From positions 1 through 12,745 of the forward strand of contig JANMCE010000006.1 in the NCBI GenBank assembly GCA_031360915.1: a stretch of DNA of 12,745 nucleotides, in the 5' to 3' direction. The stretch is from JANMCE01 sp031360915. GTDB lineage: Bacteria > Actinomycetota > Acidimicrobiia > Acidimicrobiales > Ilumatobacteraceae. Positions 6,909 through 12,745 of this stretch are shown here, piece by piece (the first letter of the stretch is position 1; each line of letters starts with the position of its first letter). The notes below the pieces were generated by a model that saw only the letters and a list, made by a program, of their open reading frames with translations, did not search any database and had not been told where the DNA came from. Both the position numbers and the translations under genes were made by a program.

Positions 6909-6937
6909 GAGATTGTGCATGCTTTGATGTTTTCGCC

Positions 6938-6955
6938 CGGTGTTGTCTAGCACCG
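6938..6955 (-). other. Small stem-loop in the leader of the Tat-protein gene
   Basis: CGGTG and CACCG arms of 5 bp enclose an 8-base loop. It lies about 30 bases upstream of the Shine-Dalgarno, between it and the larger structure at 6966-7004. It could be part of one folded leader or a coincidence in GC-rich DNA. No known RNA family is recognised. Confidence 0.3.
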
Positions 6956-6965
6956 CCTCACGCTC

Positions 6966-7004
6966 AGTAGGCATCACCCCCTTCGGGGGATCGCCCTGAC
7001 TACT
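6966..7004 (-). other. Compound stem-loop upstream of the Tat-protein gene
   Basis: On the minus strand, an outer AGTA(G)/CTACT arm, a middle GGC/GCC arm and an inner CCCCC-GAA-GGGGG hairpin nest around one axis, with small internal loops between. It lies about 58 bases upstream of the AAGGAG of the Tat-protein gene. No T-run follows on the minus strand, so it is a poor intrinsic terminator. It could be a leader structure, a protein-binding site or a late terminator for pheT. Confidence 0.4.
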
Positions 7005-7074
7005 CCTGGTGAGAACTGACCGCCCCTCTGGCGCGGCACACCGAACAGGCGGCGTTGGGCGTGGGAGGTTGTGA

Positions 7075-7101
7075 GCGGACACCGCATGCCGAAAGGTCCG
7101 C
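7075..7101 (-). terminator. Possible pheT terminator hairpin
   Basis: GCGGAC and GTCCGC form a perfect 6-bp inverted repeat around a 15-base loop, 12 bases after the pheT stop. Competing ACCGC/GCGGT pairing is also possible. No T-run follows. The position suits a terminator, but the long loop and missing tail make this tentative. Confidence 0.35.
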
Positions 7102-7112
7102 GGTGCGAGGAA

Positions 7113-9455
7113 TTAGCGAAGCGCGCCGCCGGCCTTGTTGACGAGTTTGATGCACTCGTCGCGGACCTTGGTGATCTCGGCGTCGGTGAGGGTGCGGTCG
7201 GTTGCTTGCAAACGCAACCGGAAGGCCAGGCTGCGACTGCCTTGGGCAACACCTGCGCCACGGTAAACGTCGAACAGTTCGAGTCCGGCGAGCAGATCAC
7301 CGGCGCCCTTCTTCAACGACAGCATCACGCCGTCGGCCGACACCTTTTCGGGTACGACGAAGGCGAGGTCGATATCGCTGGAGGGGTAGCGGCTGACCTT
7401 CTTGTAGCCCGAAATGCCGTGGGGAAGGTCGAGCAGTTTTCCCAGATCGATCTGGAGCCACGCCACCCGTTCGTCGACGTCGTAGGACCCGAGCACCGAA
7501 GGGTGGACCTCACCGACCACGCCGATAGGGCGACCGGCCGCGAACACAGTGGCCGATCGACCCGGGTGCAGCCCCGGATGGACCGCCGACTGCATACGCG
7601 CACCCTTAATGCCGAGCGTGGTCACGATCTCATTCCACACCGCGACTGCGGCCGGTGCATCGACACCCGCGATGGCAACAGCCAGATGTTCGGACTCATC
7701 AGGGAGCGGCGGCTCGTCGGCGGGATAACGGAAGACGTGACCAATTTCGAAGAAGAGGACACCAGCGGAGCGATGGGTTTCGTTGTAGGCGACCGTCTTC
7801 AGCAAACCCGGCAGCAGCGAGGTGCGCAGCACGCTCTCTTCAGCCGCCATCGGATTGCCGATGACCACCGGCTGGCCGACCGCGGCCAACCCTGCCCGCT
7901 CGGCGTCGCCGGGTGCCAGCCACGGGTTCGGCAGAGCTTCGTTCAGTCCAAGACCGAGCAGCAGTTGACGCAGCGTTCGGCGATCGCGCTGTCGCTGGCT
8001 AAGGCCACCGGGCATTGAAGATGCCGGTACCGTCTTGGCGATGTTGTCGTAGCCGTAGTGCCGCGCGATCTCCTCGACAAGATCGATTTCCCGGCTGCAG
8101 TCGGGGCGCCACGAGGGCACATTGAAGTGCCTGTTCGTGAAGGTGAACCCGATGGGTGCCAACAGTTTCTGCACATCGTTGTCGGTCAGATCGGTGGCCA
8201 GCAGTTCGTTCACCCGTGACGTGCGCACGTCGACGACGACCGGTTGAGGCAGCGTGCCGCGGGCGTCGACCAGGCCGGGATGCAGTTCGAGGTTGGGGCA
8301 GGTTTCGCGCAGCAGTTCCGCGAAACGGCGCACTGCGTGGTCGATGCCGTAGGGGTCACGGCCACGGTCAAACCGAACACTGGCCTCGCTGCGCAACTCA
8401 TGGCGGGCCGCTGATCGGGCGATGCCGTCGGACCCGAACCAGGCGTTCTCGAGCGCGATGGTGTGGGTACGGTCGGTGATCTCGGTGTCGAGGCCACCCA
8501 TCACGCCGGCCAGACCAATGGGACGGTCTTCTGCATCGCAGATCAGCAGATCATCGGCGGCCATGACCCGCACCTCCCCGTCAAGCGTGGCGAGTTCTTC
8601 GCCGTCGGTTGCCAGGCGGATGTTGAAGCCGCCGCCACCCAGGGTTTCGAGGTCGTACGCGTGGTTCGGCTCGTTCAGTTCGAGCATGACGTAGTTCGAG
8701 ACATCGACCACGTTGCTGATGACACGCATACCGGCGAGTGACAAGCGCTGCTGCATCCACGGCGCGCTCTGCTTTACCTCGATGCCGGTAATGACCGCCG
8801 AGACAAACCGCCCGCAACGGTCGCCATCAACAATGGTGACGGGCGCCGAACGGGTCGGGCCGCTCGGCTCGACCTTGCCGCCGGGAATGGCGAACGGAAG
8901 ACCGAGGTTGGCGGCGAGATCGCGGGCGATACCCACGATGCCCCAGCATTCCGGGCGGTTGCGGGTGAGGTCGATGTCGAACACCACGTCGTGCGCCAGA
9001 CTGCTACCTTCCCACGGTGAACTGCCCAACGGCAGACCGGGCCGAAGAATCCAGATGCCAGCGTCGGCCTCACCGAGCCCAAGCTCTTTCTGCGAGCACA
9101 GCATGCCGTTCGACCATTCGCCGCGCATCTGACTGCGCTGGATCGTGCGACCGTCGGGCATGGTAGTGCCAATAGTTGCAAGCGGAACTAAATCTCCGGG
9201 CTGCATGTTGAACGCACCGCAGCAGATCTGCAGCGACAGCCCATCGCCCACATCGACAAATACCAGGCCGACGCGATCGGCATTGGGGTGCTTGGCCCGC
9301 TCGAGCACCTTGGCCACAATGACACCCTCGACCGGATCGTTGACGCGGATGATCTCCTCCACCTGCATGCCAAGGCGCGTGAGCGACGCGGCGATGGCCT
9401 CGGTCTCGGAGCCGAAGGGGGCGAAGTCGTTGAGCCAACTCAGTGGCACTCTCAT
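7113..9455 (-). CDS. pheT: Phenylalanyl-tRNA synthetase beta subunit
   Basis: 780 residues, full length. With PheS it forms the heterotetramer that charges tRNA-Phe and edits mischarged tyrosine. The start MRVPLSWLNDF is typical. The tRNA-binding OB domain (about 39-150) carries HPNADR 56-61 and RGEWSNGMLCS 111-121. DLTRNRPEC at 162-170 leads into the B3/B4 editing region (about 200-390), which contains AGVMGG at 316-321. The B5 domain (about 400-475) ends with DLVEEIARHYGYDNI at 458-472. The catalytic-like core runs to about 675, and the anticodon-binding FDX-ACB domain is at 686-780. The ATG at 9455 overlaps the last base of the pheS stop (TGATG). GTGGAG stands 8 bases upstream. All domains are present. 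Confidence 0.98.
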   Translation of the reverse strand: MRVPLSWLNDFAPFGSETEAIAASLTRLGMQVEEIIRVNDPVEGVIVAKVLERAKHPNADRVGLVFVDVGDGLSLQICCGAFNMQPGDLVPLATIGTTMPDGRTIQRSQMRGEWSNGMLCSQKELGLGEADAGIWILRPGLPLGSSPWEGSSLAHDVVFDIDLTRNRPECWGIVGIARDLAANLGLPFAIPGGKVEPSGPTRSAPVTIVDGDRCGRFVSAVITGIEVKQSAPWMQQRLSLAGMRVISNVVDVSNYVMLELNEPNHAYDLETLGGGGFNIRLATDGEELATLDGEVRVMAADDLLICDAEDRPIGLAGVMGGLDTEITDRTHTIALENAWFGSDGIARSAARHELRSEASVRFDRGRDPYGIDHAVRRFAELLRETCPNLELHPGLVDARGTLPQPVVVDVRTSRVNELLATDLTDNDVQKLLAPIGFTFTNRHFNVPSWRPDCSREIDLVEEIARHYGYDNIAKTVPASSMPGGLSQRQRDRRTLRQLLLGLGLNEALPNPWLAPGDAERAGLAAVGQPVVIGNPMAAEESVLRTSLLPGLLKTVAYNETHRSAGVLFFEIGHVFRYPADEPPLPDESEHLAVAIAGVDAPAAVAVWNEIVTTLGIKGARMQSAVHPGLHPGRSATVFAAGRPIGVVGEVHPSVLGSYDVDERVAWLQIDLGKLLDLPHGISGYKKVSRYPSSDIDLAFVVPEKVSADGVMLSLKKGAGDLLAGLELFDVYRGAGVAQGSRSLAFRLRLQATDRTLTDAEITKVRDECIKLVNKAGGALR

Positions 9456-10465
9456 CAGAACTGCTCCACAAATCGAACGTCGTTGGCGTACATGTCACGG
9501 ATGTCATCGATACCGTGCGACGACAGCGGGAACCGATCCAGTCCGAACCCGAAGGCGAAGCCCGAGTACTCCTCAGGGTCTATGCCGCAACCCGACAGCA
9601 CGTCAGGGTGCACCATGCCGCAACCGCCCAGCTCCATCCACGAACCGTCGGCCCGCTGGATGTCGAACTCGGCCGAGGGCTCGGTGAACGGGAAGTACGA
9701 CGGCCGGAGACGGCTGTTGAAGCCAGGCCCGAAGAAGGCCTCGGTGAAGGCCTGAATGGTGCCCTTCAAATCGGCCATGGTGATGCCTTTGTCGACCACC
9801 AGTCCTTCGATCTGATGGAAGGCGGGCATGTGGGTGGCGTCGGGCGTGTCGCGCCGGTACACGCGGCCGGGCGCAACGATGTAGATCGGCGGCTTCTGGT
9901 TCTCCATGGTGCGGATCTGCACGTTGGAGGTGTGGGTGCGCAGCACGGTGGAACCGGGCGCGCCGTAGTTGAGGAACATGGTGTCAAACGCGCTGCGCGC
10001 CGGGTGACCGTCGCCCATTCCGAGGGCTTGGAAGTTGTAGTAATCGGTCTCCACCTCCGGGCCTTCGGCAATGGTGAAACCAAGGCCAACGAACACATCC
10101 TCAAGCCGTTCCCACACCTGCGTGACGAGGTGGGCATGACCGCGCGTCGGCCGTGCAGTGACCTCGGTGAGATCGAGCTTCTCGGCCAACAACTGCTGAT
10201 CGAGCGCAGCGGCGGCTAACGCGTCTTGGCGCTGATCGAACGCGGCCTGCGCTGCGGTCATCGCGGCGTTCACCGCCTGACCCGCATCCCGGCGGGCGTC
10301 CGGATCGAGGCTACCGAGTTTGGCTTTGAAACCGGCGAGCGGGCCCTTCTTGCCCAACAGTTCCGAGCCGAGGGACCGAAGTGCATCGAGCGTGGTTGCG
10401 GAGCGGAACTGGGCAACGGCCGCCTCGCCGGAGCTGGAGATTTTGTGGAGCAGGGCGTCGGTCAT
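9455..10465 (-). CDS. pheS: Phenylalanyl-tRNA synthetase alpha subunit
   Basis: 336 residues, normal length. The N-terminal helical arm (about 1-100) is the coiled coil that contacts tRNA. The class II catalytic core follows: motif 1 around GFTIAEGPEVETDYYNF at 129-145, THTSNVQIR at 177-185, motif 2 from APGRVYRRDTPDATHMPAFHQ at 198-218, FPFTEPSAEFDI at 258-269, ELGGCGMVHPDVL at 278-290, and motif 3 at 302-323. Motif 3 reads FGFGLDRFPLSSHGIDDIR, where most PheS have a sequence like GMGxERLAMLRYGI. The ATG at 10465 lacks a Shine-Dalgarno, and the 84-bp gap to the rhodanese gene shows no T-box or phenylalanine-rich leader peptide. It is coupled to pheT. Confidence 0.98.
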   Translation of the reverse strand: MTDALLHKISSSGEAAVAQFRSATTLDALRSLGSELLGKKGPLAGFKAKLGSLDPDARRDAGQAVNAAMTAAQAAFDQRQDALAAAALDQQLLAEKLDLTEVTARPTRGHAHLVTQVWERLEDVFVGLGFTIAEGPEVETDYYNFQALGMGDGHPARSAFDTMFLNYGAPGSTVLRTHTSNVQIRTMENQKPPIYIVAPGRVYRRDTPDATHMPAFHQIEGLVVDKGITMADLKGTIQAFTEAFFGPGFNSRLRPSYFPFTEPSAEFDIQRADGSWMELGGCGMVHPDVLSGCGIDPEEYSGFAFGFGLDRFPLSSHGIDDIRDMYANDVRFVEQF

Positions 10466-10543
10466 TGGGCATCACGACGCAAGAGCTGGGGCAATGTCAC
10501 GGCGGAGAGACTACGGGCTACGGCCGGGCGGCACCTTGTTTTT

Positions 10544-10560
10544 CCAGGTTCAGGACCTGG
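10544..10560 (-). terminator. Hairpin at the end of the rhodanese gene
   Basis: CCAGGT and ACCTGG form a perfect 6-bp stem with a 5-base loop across the rhodanese stop codon. On the minus strand it is followed by A-rich, not T-rich, sequence, so it is not a classical terminator in the direction of the gene. It may still pause or separate transcription before pheS. Confidence 0.3.
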
Positions 10561-10951
10561 CGGGCTTCTCGGCGACCGGATGCTCGGCTTTTTTCCATCC
10601 GGTGAATCCGCCGTCGATGTGGGCGATGCGATCCATACCCATGTCGGTGAGGGTGGCCGCAGCCAGGGCGGAACGCCAGCCGCTGCCGCAGTACAAAATG
10701 AACTCTTTGTCTTGCCCGAAGATGTCCTTGTAGTACGGGCTCTCGGGGTCGACCCAGAACTCGAGCATTCCGCGGGTGGCGGAGAACGCTCCCGGAATCA
10801 TGCCCTCGCGCTCTAACTCACGGGGGTCACGAATATCGACAAACACCACGCCATCATTCCCAAGTTTTGCCGCAGCCTCATCAAGCGAGAGCGTGCGCAC
10901 CTTGGCGTTCGCTTCGGCAATGAGTTGTTTGAACCCCTTCGTAATGGCCAT
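10550..10951 (-). CDS. Single-domain rhodanese-like sulfurtransferase
   Basis: 133 residues from the ATG at 10951. The frame is open to 11014, but the extra 21 residues have no family character and would overlap the neighbouring promoter. The rhodanese domain covers about 18-120: VVFVDIRDPRELEREGMIPGA at 35-55, the active loop CGSGWR at 88-93 with catalytic Cys88, and HIDGGFTGWKKA at 111-122. The insert GMLEFWVDPESPYYK at 61-75 marks a bacterial subgroup. These proteins move sulfane sulfur, but the substrate here is unknown. No signal peptide is seen, so it is cytoplasmic. A TACAGT hexamer 7 bases before ATG and no Shine-Dalgarno suggest a leaderless mRNA. It stands alone between the rRNA methyltransferase area and pheS. 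Confidence 0.9.
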   Translation of the reverse strand: MAITKGFKQLIAEANAKVRTLSLDEAAAKLGNDGVVFVDIRDPRELEREGMIPGAFSATRGMLEFWVDPESPYYKDIFGQDKEFILYCGSGWRSALAAATLTDMGMDRIAHIDGGFTGWKKAEHPVAEKPARS

Positions 10952-10958
10952 TGGTAGG

Positions 10959-10964
10959 ACTGTA
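10959..10964 (-). promoter_or_regulatory. -10 element giving a leaderless rhodanese mRNA
   Basis: TACAGT on the minus strand fits the TAnnnT pattern of actinobacterial -10 sites and stands 7 bases from the ATG, so transcription would start at or next to the start codon. No convincing -35 is seen at 17-18 bp. A TTGACA further upstream is too distant and belongs to the end of the neighbouring ORF. Confidence 0.45.
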
Positions 10965-11000
10965 CTTCGCAGGCGATCACACGCCGAGCGCAGCGCACCC

Positions 11001-11321
11001 TTACAGCGTGTCAACGATCAGTTGTGTCGGGCTGCTGGCGTGAAGACACAACGCTCGACTGGGGTCCACGAACATCATCTTGGCCGCAGCGCCACCGGGA
11101 CGGACGTTGATGAGCGACGCGTTCGGCGGGGGGCCGCAGACACTGGCATCGGTCGCCGGGTAGGCCGTCACGAAACCCACCGAGGCCGGTTCCGCTGCGG
11201 TTACGGTCACGGCGTGGGTGCCCGCCGGCAACGTGATGGCCACGTTCTGGGTCTTGCCGATTTTCTCACGCGTGTCGAAGACGCGACGGGCAACCGAGGA
11301 TGCCACCCACCGATCATCCAT
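11001..11321 (-). pseudogene. Orphan secreted-type beta domain, probably a gene remnant
   Basis: 106 residues from the ATG at 11321. They match the C-terminal beta domain of the Tat protein in this window: RVFDTR at the start, an alternating strand region ending THAVTVTAAEP, GFVTAYP, PNASLINV, and SPTQLIVD at the end (compare RAYDSR, GFLSAYA, SNINW, HFIIDITGYYR). Two cysteines (VCG and LCL) suit an exported variant. There is no signal peptide and no Shine-Dalgarno. The frame remains open upstream through 11384 into the methyltransferase gene, reading plausible sequence (SLSADETVLAPA) but without a start codon nearby. The C-terminus also stops before the usual GYF/GYY. I read it as the tail of a decayed exported protein; a short functional protein is less likely. 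Confidence 0.55.
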
Positions 11322-11386
11322 GGCTGGCGCAAGGACAGTCTCGTCCGCCGATAGTGATTGGGTCGTCGCTGCCGCAACGTCATGGT

Positions 11387-12118
11387 TCAGCGACGCTGGC
11401 GGGCCACTTCGAAACAGAGAACCGCTGCGGCCATGGCCACGTTCAGACTCTCGGCCCGACCGACATGGGGGATGGTAAGCAGGCCATCGAGCGCGAAGTC
11501 AGCGGGGAGGCCGTGCGCTTCATTCCCCATCACCAGCGCAAGCGGAGCGGTGAGATCGGCTTGGTCATAGGCCACTCCTCCCGTGGCGACCGTTCCCCAT
11601 AACGGCAGGCCGAGCGCGTGCGGGTCTCCCTCGACAACCAATGGCATGCGGAAGATCGATCCGGCCGATGAGCGCACGACCTTCGGACTGAACGGATCCA
11701 CCGATCCGGCCGTGAGCACGACACCGTCCGCGCCGGCAGCCTCCGCGGTGCGCAAGATGGTGCCTAGGTTGCCCGGATCGGACAGTCCGGCCCCCACAAT
11801 CACAAACGTCGCGTTCGCAGGAATTCGGAGCAAGCGAAGCTCGGCCGTCGCCACAATCGGACGCGGCGCATCCACCGTCATCACCTTGGCCAGCACGCCA
11901 TCTCGCACTACGGTCGGACGCACTCCGGCCGGCATCAGTGCCAAAGCGGATTCCTCCACGTACACGGCCAACAACGGCCAACCGGCGGCAACGGCTTCTG
12001 CGACGAGGGTTGGCCCCTCAACGAGGAAGAGGCCTTCTTCGATACGCGAACTGCGGCGCCCCGCAAGGCGCCGCAGTTGCTGCATACGTGGATTGTTCGA
12101 ACCGAGTGGTTCGGACAT
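11387..12118 (-). CDS. SpoU/TrmH-family RNA 2'-O-methyltransferase
   Basis: 243 residues. Residues 8-95 form the small RNA-recognition domain (RLAGRRSSRIEEGLFLVEGP), and residues 104-243 the knotted SPOUT methyltransferase domain. Motif 1 is DPGNLGTILRTAEAAG at 114-129 with the conserved arginine R123. Motif 2 is LVMGNEAHGLP at 195-205 with E200. Motif 3 is VGRAESLNVAMAAAV at 219-233, which forms the trefoil knot and binds S-adenosylmethionine. It would methylate a ribose in rRNA or tRNA; the exact target is not readable. In mycobacteria the gene at this position, after rplT, is annotated tsnR, but I do not transfer that name. It starts 9 bp after rplT without a Shine-Dalgarno, so it is likely cotranscribed and coupled. 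Confidence 0.93.
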   Translation of the reverse strand: MSEPLGSNNPRMQQLRRLAGRRSSRIEEGLFLVEGPTLVAEAVAAGWPLLAVYVEESALALMPAGVRPTVVRDGVLAKVMTVDAPRPIVATAELRLLRIPANATFVIVGAGLSDPGNLGTILRTAEAAGADGVVLTAGSVDPFSPKVVRSSAGSIFRMPLVVEGDPHALGLPLWGTVATGGVAYDQADLTAPLALVMGNEAHGLPADFALDGLLTIPHVGRAESLNVAMAAAVLCFEVARQRR

Positions 12119-12127
12119 ATAACTGGG

Positions 12128-12493
12128 TTACGCCTTGGCGCTGAGAGCGTCCTTGGCTGCCGCGACGATTGCCCCGAAAGCCGCAATGTCGTGGACGGCG
12201 ATGTCGGCGAGGACCTTGCGGTCAACTTCGATACCGGCAGCGTTGAGCCCGTTGATGAAGCGGCTGTAGCTCATGTCGTAGATGCGGCACGCAGCGTTGA
12301 TGCGCTGAATCCACAGGCGACGGAACTCGCCCTTCTTGGCCCGGCGGTCGCGGAATGCGTACTGCTGGGCGTGCATGACGGCCTCGTTGGCTGCACGGAC
12401 GGTACGGCTGCGATGGCCGTAGTAGCCCTTGGCGCGCTCCAGGATGACGCGGCGCTTCTTTTTGGCATGTACTGAACGTTTTACTCTGGCCAT
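12128..12493 (-). CDS. rplT: 50S ribosomal protein L20
   Basis: 121 residues, typical length. The N-terminus MARVKRSVHAKKKRRVIL is the basic extension that threads into 23S rRNA. AKGYYGHRSRTVRAANEAV at 21-39 and RRAKKGEFRRLWIQRINAA at 50-68 are hallmark blocks, and the C-terminal globular part contains SRFINGLNAAGIEVDRKVLADIA. L20 is needed early in 50S assembly, and in some bacteria it represses its own operon through the rpmI leader; any such leader lies outside this window. A strong AAAGGAG at 12500-12506 stands 6 bases before the ATG. It follows rpmI by 32 bp and is followed closely by the RNA methyltransferase, a common partner. Confidence 0.99.
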   Translation of the reverse strand: MARVKRSVHAKKKRRVILERAKGYYGHRSRTVRAANEAVMHAQQYAFRDRRAKKGEFRRLWIQRINAACRIYDMSYSRFINGLNAAGIEVDRKVLADIAVHDIAAFGAIVAAAKDALSAKA

Positions 12494-12525
12494 GACTGGC
12501 TCCTTTCAGAAGTGGGTTAGGGAAC

Positions 12526-12723
12526 TCAGCGCTCGCCGAGAAGACGCAGGATCTTGCGCGCGTCGCCGGAATGCACACCGACGCGACCGTCGAGACGACG
12601 GGTGCGGGTGGACGACTTCTTCTCGAACAGGTGCTGACGGTTGGCCTGGAGACGGCTCAGTTTGCCCGTACCTGTCTTCTTAAACCGCTTCGCGGCTGTC
12701 TTGCTGGTCTTCATTTTCGGCAT
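12526..12723 (-). CDS. rpmI: 50S ribosomal protein L35
   Basis: 65 residues, full length. The start MPKMKTSKTAAKRFKKTGTG and the following KLSRLQANRQHLFEKKSS are the L35 signature, and the C-terminus carries RKILRLL. It is a very basic, small part of the large ribosomal subunit. The ATG at 12723 is preceded by AAGGAAAG about 10-12 bases upstream, at the edge of the window. infC is expected just beyond the right edge, as in most bacteria, but is not visible here. Confidence 0.99.
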   Translation of the reverse strand: MPKMKTSKTAAKRFKKTGTGKLSRLQANRQHLFEKKSSTRTRRLDGRVGVHSGDARKILRLLGER

Positions 12724-12745
12724 GTTGTTGGGCTTTCCTTGGGCC

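Noticed and set aside
10466..10549. T-box, riboswitch or attenuator before pheS
   Set aside because: The 84-bp gap has no T-box sequence, no phenylalanine codon run and no terminator/antiterminator pair.
11005..11010. TTGACA-like -35 box upstream of the rhodanese gene
   Set aside because: It lies about 40 bp upstream of the TACAGT hexamer, far beyond the usual 16-18 bp spacer, and is part of the last codons of the orphan domain ORF.
10952..11014. Extended rhodanese start at 11014
   Set aside because: The added 21 residues overlap the preceding ORF and the TACAGT promoter hexamer and resemble no part of the family.

Overview
The window looks like chromosomal core sequence from a high-GC actinobacterium. 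The gene order rpmI-rplT-rRNA methyltransferase-pheS-pheT-argC...argR matches the translation/arginine neighbourhood known from Mycobacterium and Streptomyces. The secreted protein built on a Tat signal plus a C-terminal beta domain, the tightly overlapping genes and the apparently leaderless starts suggest the class Acidimicrobiia. That placement is an inference from protein style, not from a marker-gene search. Except for yqgE, every gene reads on the minus strand, so transcription runs from high to low coordinates.

Right part (12723 down to 9453): rpmI (L35), rplT (L20), a SpoU/TrmH-type RNA 2'-O-methyltransferase, a short orphan beta-domain ORF, a single-domain rhodanese with its own likely leaderless promoter, then pheS and pheT, which overlap by one base. 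These genes make ribosomal proteins, modify RNA and charge tRNA-Phe.

Middle (7112 to 4476): a 218-bp spacer with several stem-loops, including a compound one at 6966-7004; a Tat-exported surface protein whose frame is broken at a run of five G; a compact hairpin shared by the two convergent genes; yqgE on the plus strand; and a membrane-anchored DUF4230 protein whose start lies 2 bp from that of yqgE, in divergent orientation.

Left part (4467 to 1): an arginine operon argC-argB-argD-argF-argR followed by the first ten codons of another gene, best read as argH. Neighbouring genes overlap by 4 bp (GTGA or ATGA) or abut. Two 16-bp ARG-box-like operators, exactly 20 bp apart, sit just upstream of argC over a TATGAT -10 element that would give an almost leaderless argC mRNA. 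ArgR, encoded in the same operon, presumably binds there when arginine is abundant. argJ is missing from its usual place between argC and argB, and argG appears to be missing between argR and the next gene. ArgB nevertheless carries the marks of an arginine-inhibited kinase, which normally goes with the ArgJ acetyl-recycling route.

I found no CRISPR array, insertion sequence, tRNA, rRNA or phage gene, and no convincing undescribed multi-gene system. The points most worth a second look are the tandem operator/leaderless promoter, the missing argJ and argG, the broken Tat protein, the orphan beta domain and the structured spacer upstream of the Tat gene.
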